Part shown: positions 1 to 7,362 of the stretch, piece after piece
Layout: the number at the start of each line of letters is the position of its first letter
Position numbering within the stretch: the stretch's first letter is position 1
Source: an uncultured Fibrobacter sp.
GTDB taxonomy: Bacteria; Fibrobacterota; Fibrobacteria; Fibrobacterales; Fibrobacteraceae
NCBI RefSeq assembly: GCF_937877005.1
Contig: NZ_CALEFV010000249.1
Span: forward strand, 1 to 20,773
Reading direction: 5' to 3'
DNA length: 20,773 nucleotides
Notes under the pieces: model-generated
The model's database searches: none
What the model saw: only the letters and a program-made list of their open reading frames with translations
What the model was told of the DNA's origin: nothing
Position numbers and translations under genes: made by a program

Positions 1-39
1 CTGAAGCAGACGCTTTTTGCAAGATTTGTGTTGAGGCAC
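1..39 (-). CDS. rpsT: Ribosomal protein S20, N-terminal fragment (5' part only)
   Basis: The minus strand from base 39 reads V(M)PQHKSCKKRLLQ and runs off the left edge, so only 13 codons are visible. The pattern M-x-x-H/I-K-S-x-K-K-R is the characteristic start of ribosomal protein S20, which binds 16S rRNA in the 30S subunit. The start codon is GTG (37-39). It is preceded at 8 bases by a GGAG Shine-Dalgarno sequence (minus strand, about 48-51), which supports this reading. S20 is about 85-90 residues in the family, so most of the gene lies outside the window. It diverges from the aminotransferase gene at 141. The call rests on a short stretch, but the motif plus the ribosome binding site make it quite likely. 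Confidence 0.82.
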   Translation of the reverse strand, partial: MPQHKSCKKRLLQ

Positions 40-79
40 CTTATTATCTCCGGGTAAAACCTACTTAAAAATGTTGGCT

Positions 80-110
80 CAAAGTTAGTAAATAATTTCA
101 AAATTTCAAG
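80..110 (-). promoter_or_regulatory. Candidate promoter for rpsT
   Basis: Read on the minus strand, CTTGAAA (104-110) is followed after 16 bases by TAACTTTG (80-87). TAACTTTG fits the Bacteroidetes-type -7 consensus TAnnTTTG, and the TTG-19-TAnnTTTG spacing also matches that class. In sigma70 terms it reads TTGAAA-17/18-AACTTT. Transcription would start roughly 35 bases before the GTG of rpsT. The same arrangement recurs upstream of aas (19238-19268). It was identified by eye only. Confidence 0.42.
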
Positions 111-140
111 GGGTACCCAAATTTTTCTATTTTTGGCCGC

Positions 141-1286
141 ATGATTCCGTTCGTAAATCTTGCCGGACAGCGCGAAAAATACCGTTTTGAACTCGAAAAA
201 GCCGAAAAATCGGTCCTGGATAGCGGCTGTTTTATCGGCGGACCGGAGGTGGACGCCCTGGAAAGGGACCTTTCGGCGTACCTGAGCCATGGAACAGGAA
301 TCGCCACACACACCGTGACCTGCGCAAGCGGGACCGACGCCCTGACAATAGCCCTGATGACGCTCGGGCTCAAACCGGGAGACTCGGTCATCGTCCCCGA
401 CTTCACTTTTATCGCACCGGCGGAGTGCGTCGCTCTTTTAGGCGGAATTCCGAAATTTGCCGATATCGACAGAATTTCACTCCAGATCGACCCCGAATGC
501 GTCGAAAAAATGATCGACAAGGACACCAAGGGAATCATTGCCGTAGACCTGTTCGGGCAGTGCGCCCCGTTCAGGGAGCTCCGCGAAATCGCCGACCGCC
601 ACGGACTGTGGATCATAGAAGACGCCGCCCAGGCTTTCGGCGCAACAGTCCACAAGGAAAACTTTATCCAGAAAGCATGCACTCTGGGCGACATCTCGAT
701 TACAAGCTTTTACCCGGCCAAGCCACTCGGTTGCTACGGTGACGGCGGTGCGGTGTTCACGGCCAACGAGGCGCTCGCCCAAAAGGCGCGCATCATCGCG
801 AACCACGGAAGCGTGGGTCGCTACGACCATCAGGTCGTCGGCCTGAACAGCCGCCTTGACGCGTTGCAAGCCGCGGTACTGCGCGTCAAGCTGAGACACC
901 TCGACGAAGAACTAGCGACAAGACGCCGTAACGCTGCTCTTTACGATGCCTACTTCGAAAGCTACAGTAGGACCATCCCCGAAGGGAAGAGAATTTATCC
1001 GCAAAAACTTGCAACAGGAAACGAAAGCACCTACGCCCAGTATACCATCCTTGCCGAAGACCGCAACGCATTCATCGAAAAACTCAAGGCAATAGAAATT
1101 CCCTATTGCATCCATTATCCATCGCCACTGCACAAGCAGGCCTGTTTTTGTCATGCGGTAGGAAAACACAACCTAGGGACAGAATCGTCTTTTTCCACAG
1201 CGGAATGGGCCTGCAAGCGTGTATTGAGCCTGCCCGTATGCGCCTTTACCGATGTCCGGGATGTCATCGAGAAACTAAATTTCTAA
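141..1286 (+). CDS. DegT/DnrJ/EryC1/StrS family PLP-dependent sugar aminotransferase
   Basis: This 381-residue protein belongs to the fold-type I aminotransferases that transaminate keto-sugars, usually from glutamate, for LPS, O-antigen or glycan precursors. It opens with MIPFVNLAGQ, a common family start. Visible motifs are ASGTDAL (62-68, PLP phosphate contact), VPDFTFIAP (85-93), EDAAQAFGA (160-168, Asp to the PLP pyridine), SFYPAKPLGCYGDGGA (189-204, with Lys194 as the probable Schiff-base lysine) and NSRLDALQAAVL (236-247). Length is typical and the active site looks intact. No good Shine-Dalgarno sits close to the ATG; the only purine-rich run (AAGGGG, 108-113) is 27 bases away, so initiation may be leaderless or weak. 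dnaG follows after 9 bases. The exact sugar substrate cannot be told, because no other sugar-nucleotide genes are near. Confidence 0.9.
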   Translation: MIPFVNLAGQREKYRFELEKAEKSVLDSGCFIGGPEVDALERDLSAYLSHGTGIATHTVTCASGTDALTIALMTLGLKPGDSVIVPDFTFIAPAECVALLGGIPKFADIDRISLQIDPECVEKMIDKDTKGIIAVDLFGQCAPFRELREIADRHGLWIIEDAAQAFGATVHKENFIQKACTLGDISITSFYPAKPLGCYGDGGAVFTANEALAQKARIIANHGSVGRYDHQVVGLNSRLDALQAAVLRVKLRHLDEELATRRRNAALYDAYFESYSRTIPEGKRIYPQKLATGNESTYAQYTILAEDRNAFIEKLKAIEIPYCIHYPSPLHKQACFCHAVGKHNLGTESSFSTAEWACKRVLSLPVCAFTDVRDVIEKLNF

Positions 1287-1295
1287 ATTTGGCGC

Positions 1296-3362
1296 GTGGC
1301 GTTCTACTCAAACGACATCATTCAACAGCTCAAAGCCCATGCGGACATCGCATTGGTTATTGAAAACTTTGTACCGCTGAAACGTTCGGGCAACGGGCGC
1401 TATCTTGGAGTCTGCCCATTCCATGACGACCGCAGTCCATCGATGAACGTGAACCCGAGCCTAGGCATCTACAAGTGCTTCGCTTGTGGTGCCGCGGGTG
1501 ATGTCTTCAAGTTCGTACAGGAACACGAAAAACTCGGATTCAAGGATGCCGTGGAATGGGTTGCAAACTTTATCGGATTTCCGCTTCCAAAGCTCAGCGG
1601 GCCCGAAAATAGCGAGCAGGACGAAGAACGCACGATGGTTCGGCAACTGAACGAACTGGCCTGCGAATGGTTCGAACAGCAGCTGGCTCTTTCGCCCAAG
1701 GCGCTACAATATCTTTCGAGCCGTCATATCACCGACGAAACTCGTAAGCTATTCCATATCGGTTATGCTCCCGAAGGCCGCGAAGGATTTATCGGTTACG
1801 CCGCAAAGAACGGCTTTTCGCCGCTCGACTGCGTCAAGGCGGGACTCGCAGTCCAGAAAGAGAATGGCGGCATTTCGGACAAGTTCCGCGACCGTCTGAT
1901 GATAGCCATCCAGAATCTCACGGGAGCCATTGTCGCCTTCGGCGGACGCGATCTGAGCGAGAACAAGGACATCAAGCGCGCAAAGTACATGAACAGCCCT
2001 GAATCGCCCATGTACCACAAGAGCGACATTCTTTACGGACTTCACCAAAGCCGCCAAAGCATCGCCAAGGAACGCTCCGTCATTGTCGTAGAAGGCTATT
2101 TCGATATGATAAGCCTCTTCCAGAGCGGAGTCACCAACGTTGTCGCCGCTTGCGGAACTGCCCTTACCGAAACGCACGCCAGCATTCTCGCCCGATACGC
2201 CGAAAAAGCCTACCTCGTTTTTGACGGAGACGATGCCGGAAGAAAAGCCACATTCAACAGTCTCCAGGTAGTGTTGCCCAAAGGAATTGCACCAAGGGTT
2301 TTCGCCCTTTCGCGCCCCGATGGCACCAAGATCGACCCGGACAACTTTGTCAACGAACGCGGAGCGGAAGCCTTTAGAGAAGCGCTCAAAGGAGCGGAAG
2401 ATTGGCTTTCGTACTTAATGCGAATTCGCGACATGGAAAGTCCCGAAGACCGTGCCAAGCTCATCAATTTTACCAAGGCATTGGTTAAGAGCATTCCTGA
2501 CCACGAACTGCGCAACCAGTATGTAAAGTTGATTTCGGAACGATTCAACACCGACCGGTCATTGGCACAAGTAAAGCCCCTAAAGCCTCAGAAAAAATTT
2601 ACAGAACATCGTCCCCAGAACGCAAACGGAGCCACCCCCGAAACGATTCCGCAGCTGGAGCAGGAAGCCAACCTAGACTGGGCAGCCATCCCACCCATGG
2701 AAATACGCTTCGCGAACCTCGTACTTAGAAATCCGACGCTCATGGACCGTGCTCTGGAATATTTCGACATGGACTGGGCTGCAAGCGGCATCCGCATGTT
2801 CGAATCGGCCGTCGTCGAGGAATTCGTGAATTCAGCAATTGCTCTATACGCCGAAACCGGAGCCGTCTCACCTCAGCTGATGTATGAAAATGTCTCGCCC
2901 ACTCTGCGACTTTTCCTGGAAGGCCTCCCCGAAGAGAAATGGAAACCACCCCAGGAAATTGTAGAATTCTATCAGACACTCTCAGTTCTTTCAACGAAGC
3001 TTTGCGACAGACAAAAGCGCATGATTCCGCTAGAAAGCAACGAGGCAGTCAACATCCGCATGCAGATGTCCAAATTTACACAGGGCATGCAGAAACTCAA
3101 CAACCTTTTTAACGCAGAAAAGATCAACATCGACGCATTTGCGGACCAGGTTGTCCGCAGCCGCATTCCGCTAATGCAATTCCAGGCAGCCATTCCAAGT
3201 GGCGAAACACCTGTCCAGGCAACCTATACCGAGATTCCTATAAACGAAAATCCGTCCGAAGGATTCGATCCCCCGCCTTTGGCCGATGACGAGGAATACT
3301 CCTACGGTACCGATGAAAATTTTGACGACAACTCAAACGACCTTTACCCCAGCGATTACTAG
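1296..3362 (+). CDS. dnaG: DNA primase DnaG
   Basis: DnaG synthesises the RNA primers of replication and works with the DnaB helicase. The 688-residue protein has the N-terminal CHC2 zinc-binding domain (Cys40, His43, Cys61, Cys64), the RNA-polymerase core with RDRLMIAI (198-205) and YMNSPESPMY (231-240), and the Toprim acidic centre with VVEGYFD (264-270, Glu266) and DGDDAG (310-315, Asp310 and Asp312). All catalytic elements are present. The start is GTG at 1296, the only good N-terminal choice, 9 bases after the aminotransferase stop and without a clear Shine-Dalgarno. It is longer than the roughly 580-residue E. coli enzyme. The extra length is a divergent C-terminal helicase-binding region (about 460-640) and an acidic tail (653-688) rich in Asp, Glu and Asn. 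sufC follows after 9 bases, an unusual neighbour, since dnaG often sits with rpsU and rpoD. Confidence 0.96.
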   Translation: MAFYSNDIIQQLKAHADIALVIENFVPLKRSGNGRYLGVCPFHDDRSPSMNVNPSLGIYKCFACGAAGDVFKFVQEHEKLGFKDAVEWVANFIGFPLPKLSGPENSEQDEERTMVRQLNELACEWFEQQLALSPKALQYLSSRHITDETRKLFHIGYAPEGREGFIGYAAKNGFSPLDCVKAGLAVQKENGGISDKFRDRLMIAIQNLTGAIVAFGGRDLSENKDIKRAKYMNSPESPMYHKSDILYGLHQSRQSIAKERSVIVVEGYFDMISLFQSGVTNVVAACGTALTETHASILARYAEKAYLVFDGDDAGRKATFNSLQVVLPKGIAPRVFALSRPDGTKIDPDNFVNERGAEAFREALKGAEDWLSYLMRIRDMESPEDRAKLINFTKALVKSIPDHELRNQYVKLISERFNTDRSLAQVKPLKPQKKFTEHRPQNANGATPETIPQLEQEANLDWAAIPPMEIRFANLVLRNPTLMDRALEYFDMDWAASGIRMFESAVVEEFVNSAIALYAETGAVSPQLMYENVSPTLRLFLEGLPEEKWKPPQEIVEFYQTLSVLSTKLCDRQKRMIPLESNEAVNIRMQMSKFTQGMQKLNNLFNAEKINIDAFADQVVRSRIPLMQFQAAIPSGETPVQATYTEIPINENPSEGFDPPPLADDEEYSYGTDENFDDNSNDLYPSDY

Positions 3363-3371
3363 AGAGGATTT

Positions 3372-4118
3372 ATGCTATCCATCAAAAACCTTAAAGCGAG
3401 TATCGAAGACGGAACACAGATTCTAAAGGGAATCAACCTGGATGTCAAGCCAGGCGAAGTCCACGCCATCATGGGTCCGAACGGTTCAGGTAAAAGTACG
3501 CTTTCCAAGGTTATCGCAGGTCACCCTGCCTATACAGTAAATGACGGATCTGTCACGCTCAATGGAAAGGACCTGCTCTCGATGGATATCAGCGACCGTG
3601 CGAACTCAGGCCTATTCATCAGCACGCAGTATCCGACCGAAATTCCAGGCGTAAACAACGTAGAATTTCTCCAAATGGCCCTTAACTCCAAGCGTTCCTA
3701 TCTCGGACAAGAACCGATTAGCGATGTCGACTTCAAGAAGCTCTGCGAAGACAAAATGGCAATGCTTGAAATGGACGATCGTTACCGTGATCGTGGAGTG
3801 AACGATGGTTTTAGCGGCGGAGAAAAGAAGAGGAACGAAATCCTGCAGATGGCCATTCTCGATCCCAAGGTTTCTTTCCTGGACGAAACGGACTCGGGCC
3901 TAGATATTGATGCGCTCCGCATCGTTGCCCACGGTATCAATCAGATTATGAGCCCCGAAAAAGCTGTCATTCTCGTAACACACTATCAGAGGCTTCTGGA
4001 CTACATCAAGCCGACTTACGTACATGTTCTTCGTCACGGCAGAATCATCTTGACAGGCGGTCCTGAACTGGCTCTCAAACTCGAAGAACAGGGCTACGAC
4101 TGGATCAAGGAAAATTAG
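3372..4118 (+). CDS. sufC: Fe-S cluster assembly ATPase SufC
   Basis: SufC is the cytosolic ABC-type ATPase of the SUF iron-sulfur assembly scaffold. It binds SufB and SufD and drives their rearrangement during cluster building. The 248 residues are typical in length. Motifs in order are Walker A GPNGSGKST (35-43), the Q-loop STQYPTEIPG with Gln86, the signature FSGGEKKR (147-154), Walker B SFLDETDSGLDID (168-180, Glu172 catalytic) and the switch histidine in VTHYQRLLDYI (His204). The ETDSGLDID sequence after Walker B is the SufC hallmark that separates it from transport ATPases. GAGG at 3364-3367 serves as ribosome binding site, overlapping the dnaG stop region. sufD starts 3 bases after the stop, so the two are almost certainly co-translated. 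Confidence 0.95.
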   Translation: MLSIKNLKASIEDGTQILKGINLDVKPGEVHAIMGPNGSGKSTLSKVIAGHPAYTVNDGSVTLNGKDLLSMDISDRANSGLFISTQYPTEIPGVNNVEFLQMALNSKRSYLGQEPISDVDFKKLCEDKMAMLEMDDRYRDRGVNDGFSGGEKKRNEILQMAILDPKVSFLDETDSGLDIDALRIVAHGINQIMSPEKAVILVTHYQRLLDYIKPTYVHVLRHGRIILTGGPELALKLEEQGYDWIKEN

Positions 4119-4121
4119 GAC

Positions 4122-5156
4122 ATGAGTTACGAGACCACCCCCCTATCGCAGGCCGCATGGAAGCGCATCCAGGCACTCGGCATGCCATGCAAGAGTAACG
4201 AACTTTGGACATTTTTCCCGGTCAACAAGATTCCGGACTTCTGGAGTAGCGAAGCTTGCAATCATTTAAGCTCTGAATATCCAAAGGACAATCAGGACAT
4301 TTTCGGCATCGCAAATGAAACCGATATAGCAGCACTCCTTCCCATAGCAAAGTCCGCTCCGCTCATGAAGAAGGTCTTCGAAGAGAATTCGACCGAAATG
4401 GGAATCGTTAAAAGTCGCGATGACTTCGGCCATAGTTTATTCGTAATTCGCAAAGGAGCAAAGGTTTCGCTCGAAATTCTCGACAACAAAGTCACACACG
4501 AAATCACCGCCGAGCGCTTTGATATCGAAGTCGAGGAAAACGCCGAGCTTGAGATATTCTTTGCAAACCCCGCTAACGAACTTTCGCTGACATTCAGACA
4601 CTTCAACATTAAGCAGGCGGCAAATACTACGGTCCGTTTCGCCAACATCCTGAAGGACTCCGGAACAGGGCGCATCAGCATTCGCTGCGAACTAAACGGA
4701 GAAAGAGCGAATTTCGACTATCGTAGCCTCAACATTCTGAAAGGAGACGCCTCCAAGCACCAAAGGATTACGATTCTCCACAACGCTCCCGAAACGACCA
4801 GTACACAGTTCGTCCGCAACCTGCTCGATCAAAACGCCTACGCCAGTTACGATGGACAAGTGGAAGTCGGCCATAACTGCAGCAAGGTCTATTCAAACCA
4901 GCTTGTCAACACAATTTTATTAAACGAAGGCGGCCGTATTTCAGTAAAGCCCGTACTAAAAATCTACCACGACGATGTCGAATGTACGCACGGCAACACC
5001 GTAGGCGAACTCGATAAGGATCAGATGTTTTACCTAACCAGCCGAGGCATTCCGCAAACGACAGCACGCGAAATGCTCACGAGATCCTTCGCGAAGGAAC
5101 TCTTCATGCCCCTCCCCGAGGGACCCGCGAAAAAGCGCCTGTTACAAACAATCTAG
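4122..5156 (+). CDS. sufD: SufBD-family Fe-S assembly protein, best read as SufD
   Basis: This 344-residue protein pairs with SufC. SufD is a beta-helix scaffold subunit of the SufBCD complex and helps load iron. The N-terminal part is helical and variable (1-85). The SufBD core (about 100-325) ends in the motif DVECTHGNTVGELDKDQMFY (285-304), followed by SRGIPQTTAREMLTRSFA. The CTHG histidine (His290) matches the essential SufD histidine (His360 in E. coli). The CxHGxTVG form, the modest length and the lack of extra Cys-rich sequence favour SufD over the larger SufB (about 470 residues). No sufB, sufS or sufU is in the window, so the partners must be encoded elsewhere, or this subunit acts as the sole SufBD protein. 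The ATG at 4122 has only weak Shine-Dalgarno candidates inside the end of sufC. Confidence 0.88.
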   Translation: MSYETTPLSQAAWKRIQALGMPCKSNELWTFFPVNKIPDFWSSEACNHLSSEYPKDNQDIFGIANETDIAALLPIAKSAPLMKKVFEENSTEMGIVKSRDDFGHSLFVIRKGAKVSLEILDNKVTHEITAERFDIEVEENAELEIFFANPANELSLTFRHFNIKQAANTTVRFANILKDSGTGRISIRCELNGERANFDYRSLNILKGDASKHQRITILHNAPETTSTQFVRNLLDQNAYASYDGQVEVGHNCSKVYSNQLVNTILLNEGGRISVKPVLKIYHDDVECTHGNTVGELDKDQMFYLTSRGIPQTTAREMLTRSFAKELFMPLPEGPAKKRLLQTI

Positions 5157-5170
5157 CCGAGCCGTTTTAG

Positions 5171-5190
5171 CACAATCTTGCTACATTGTG
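5171..5190. promoter_or_regulatory. Inverted repeat upstream of ddl, possible operator
   Basis: CACAAT (5171-5176) and ATTGTG (5185-5190) form a 6-bp inverted repeat separated by 8 bases, inside the 62-bp gap between sufD and ddl. No clear -35/-10 pair with good spacing was found, although TAAGAT (5195-5200) could be a -10 element. The repeat lies 28 bases before the ddl ATG. It could be an operator or a small hairpin; there is no T-run directly behind it to make it an intrinsic terminator. Confidence 0.28.
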
Positions 5191-5218
5191 TCTGTAAGAT
5201 TTTTTCAAGAGGTTTATT

Positions 5219-6253
5219 ATGGCACGTATGCGCGTTCTCGTTTTAATGGGTGGTCCGTCCACCGAACATGATGTTTCTGTCGTCAGCGGCACCGGTGTGG
5301 TGCGCGCCATGAATCCGGACCGTTACAACATCCACCCCGTACTCATCGACAAGGACGGGACTTGGCACTGGTCCTCGCGTGAACTTTCCCCATACCAGAA
5401 GGACAACTTCTCGGTCAATTATTTCCGTGGACTCGAAGGTGCTGCAGCCAACAGCAAGAAGTCTCCTGCCCTTTCTGAACTCCCGGATGCCGACATCGCA
5501 TTCCTCGCCCTGCATGGCAAATGGGGCGAAGATGGCCACATCCAGGCCATGCTCGAGAACTGGGGCATTCCCTACACTGGTTGCGGCCTCCTTGCATCGG
5601 CCCTCGCCATGGACAAGGTCAAGACCAAGGAAATTTACAAGGCAAACGGCATTCCTACTCCTCCGTACCGCGTCATCTGGAAACACGACTTTAACGGAGA
5701 TACGCTCGTGTCCGTAGCCGATGAACTCGGTTACCCGCTCGTCATCAAGGATCCGCTGGGCGGATCATCCATTGGTATCGGAATTGCAAAGGACATTGAC
5801 GAAGCGGGCAAGATTGTTCAGGATCTATTCAAGGATTCTAACCGTCTGCTCTGCGAAAAATTCATTGCCGGCGAAGAAGCAAGCTGCGGCTACATCGAAG
5901 GCGAAAAGCCGCTTCCGCCGACCGAAATGCGCATGACCACGCGCGAATACTTTGACTTTGAAGCCAAGTACAACGGCGAATGCAAGGAAGTCACCCCGGC
6001 TGAATTCGAACCCGATCTGACAGCCCGCATCCAGGAACTCGTGAAAAACGCTCACTATGCCATCGGTGGTTCGGGCTACAGCCGCACCGATGTACGCATC
6101 ACCAAGGACAAGCAACTGTTCGCCATCGAGACAAACACTCTCCCGGGTATGACTCCGACCTCGATTCTCCCTGCCGAAGCCGCAAGCATCGGCATTACCT
6201 ACAGTCAGTTGATCGACCTCATCATCGACAAGAGCCTTTACATCAAGCGCTAG
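5219..6253 (+). CDS. ddl: D-alanine--D-alanine ligase
   Basis: Ddl is a cytosolic ATP-grasp enzyme that joins two D-alanines for the peptidoglycan stem peptide. The 344-residue protein has the N-terminal signature GGPSTEHDVSVVSG (11-24, with Glu16 as the catalytic glutamate), HGKWGEDG (99-106), the GGSSIG loop (181-186), the omega-loop tyrosine in FEAKY (Tyr251), and the metal-binding end GYSRTDVRI (286-294), FAIETNTLPGMTPTS (301-315, Glu304 and Asn306). Retention of Tyr rather than Phe in the omega loop points to D-Ala-D-Ala rather than D-Ala-D-lactate synthesis. AAGAGG (5207-5212) lies 6 bases before the ATG, a good ribosome binding site. tsaB follows 7 bases after the stop. The 62-bp gap upstream leaves room for its own promoter. 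Confidence 0.96.
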   Translation: MARMRVLVLMGGPSTEHDVSVVSGTGVVRAMNPDRYNIHPVLIDKDGTWHWSSRELSPYQKDNFSVNYFRGLEGAAANSKKSPALSELPDADIAFLALHGKWGEDGHIQAMLENWGIPYTGCGLLASALAMDKVKTKEIYKANGIPTPPYRVIWKHDFNGDTLVSVADELGYPLVIKDPLGGSSIGIGIAKDIDEAGKIVQDLFKDSNRLLCEKFIAGEEASCGYIEGEKPLPPTEMRMTTREYFDFEAKYNGECKEVTPAEFEPDLTARIQELVKNAHYAIGGSGYSRTDVRITKDKQLFAIETNTLPGMTPTSILPAEAASIGITYSQLIDLIIDKSLYIKR

Positions 6254-6260
6254 GTCATGC

Positions 6261-6905
6261 ATGAACTTTGACCTCTTTGTAGATACATCGCGCAAAGGGA
6301 TTTCGATGGCCCTGCTGCAGACCGGCGAAGCCGATCCCCGTTACCTAGAAACGGTAGACGAATCGGCCCGCGGGGAAACAGCTTCGGCACTGCTTGACGC
6401 CCTGCTAGAAAAGGCGGGAGCATCCCTAGACGACATCACGCGTGTCATGGTAACGCTCGGCCCGGGCTCCTTCAGCGGGCTACGTACGGGCGTCGCTTTT
6501 TGCGAAGGGCTCTGCTTCAGCGGCAAACGCAAGCTCTACGGAGTATCGACCTTACAAGCCCTCGCCTGTTTCGCTCCCATTCCCGAGAACGCAGGCGTCA
6601 TCGTACGGGCCCGTAAGGGTTTCTGGTACATGCGCGAATCTGGCAAAGCCCCGACCGAGCTCTTTATCGAAACCGACGAAGTCCTCCGCCGCCTGCAGAA
6701 TCAAAAAATAGACACCCTCGTTATCGACGACGCTATCATCGGCGACGAAGCCCTATCGGCCTACATCGCAAGTTCCGGCATCGAGACCATCAACGAAAAA
6801 GGGCAGCCTCTTTCCCGCTGGCAAATTCTTTTTGACAAGGTTTCTCCAAGCCTAACACAAGAAGCCAACTACATTCAGCCTTCGTATTTCGAAAAGCTGC
6901 ATTGA
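6261..6905 (+). CDS. tsaB: tRNA threonylcarbamoyladenosine biosynthesis protein TsaB
   Basis: TsaB is the ASKHA-fold partner that dimerises with TsaD and, with TsaE, transfers threonylcarbamoyl to A37 of ANN-decoding tRNAs. The 214 residues begin with FDLFVDTSRKG, the nucleotide-fold strand found at the family N-terminus. They carry the strongly conserved VTLGPGSFSGLRTGVAFCEGL region (64-84, family form GPGSFTGLR) and end in NYIQPSYF (203-210), matching the usual C-terminal PxYLR-like end. Length is normal. tsaD and tsaE are not in this window. rimI follows after 13 bases, a common arrangement in bacteria. Another ATG four bases upstream (6257) is in a different frame and can be ignored. Confidence 0.93.
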   Translation: MNFDLFVDTSRKGISMALLQTGEADPRYLETVDESARGETASALLDALLEKAGASLDDITRVMVTLGPGSFSGLRTGVAFCEGLCFSGKRKLYGVSTLQALACFAPIPENAGVIVRARKGFWYMRESGKAPTELFIETDEVLRRLQNQKIDTLVIDDAIIGDEALSAYIASSGIETINEKGQPLSRWQILFDKVSPSLTQEANYIQPSYFEKLH

Positions 6906-6918
6906 CGGGAGCAAAAAA

Positions 6919-7362
6919 ATGCCCGTCCGCCCGATGCAAGTTGCCGATATTCCCGCCGTACTGCGAATACAGGAATCTCTGCGCTTTCAGGAATGGAATT
7001 CGCGTCAATACGAACAGGAACTTAAGGCAAGCTACACCTACGCTTCCGTTTACGAAGAATCGGGCAATATCGTTGGCTATGCCGTATTTCATCTTTTAGG
7101 AGCCGACTCGGAGCTGCTCTCGATTGCCGTGAGCAAAGGCGCTCAGAAAAAGGGAATAGGAAAATCTCTATTGCTAGATGGTCTTGCAAGACTCAGTTTG
7201 CAGAATGGCGACTGCTGTTTTCTGGAAGTCCGCGAAGGCAATCTCAACGCCCGACGTTTTTACGAATCTCATGGTTTCAGCCAATTCGCAACCCGCAAGA
7301 AATACTACACCGACGGCGAGAATGCGTTTCTATACCGCCCCGAAGGAGTTCTAAATGTCTAA
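6919..7362 (+). CDS. rimI: Ribosomal-protein-alanine N-acetyltransferase RimI (GNAT family)
   Basis: RimI transfers acetyl from acetyl-CoA to the N-terminal alanine of ribosomal protein S18 and related N-termini. The 147-residue protein has a full GNAT fold. The acetyl-CoA pyrophosphate loop is QKKGIGKSL (76-84), followed by FLEVREGNLNARRFYESHGF (101-120), the RimI-specific motif. Glu103 and Tyr115 fall at the same positions as the catalytic pair of the E. coli enzyme. The start at 6919 is backed by GGGAG (6907-6911) at 7 bases. It follows tsaB directly and overlaps the next gene by 8 bases, so translation is probably coupled. A different GNAT substrate is possible, but the tsaB neighbour supports rimI. 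Confidence 0.92.
   Translation: MPVRPMQVADIPAVLRIQESLRFQEWNSRQYEQELKASYTYASVYEESGNIVGYAVFHLLGADSELLSIAVSKGAQKKGIGKSLLLDGLARLSLQNGDCCFLEVREGNLNARRFYESHGFSQFATRKKYYTDGENAFLYRPEGVLNV

Noticed and set aside
111..118. GGGTACCC palindrome followed by A/T-rich sequence, as a terminator or operator
   Set aside because: Only 8 bp with no loop, and no converging transcript would need it; probably chance.
98..694. 198-codon open frame on the minus strand
   Set aside because: Overlaps the well-supported aminotransferase and shows the Ser-rich composition of a reverse-strand shadow.
4122..5156. Naming this gene sufB
   Set aside because: At 344 residues it is much shorter than SufB, and the CTHGNTVG motif with its histidine fits SufD.
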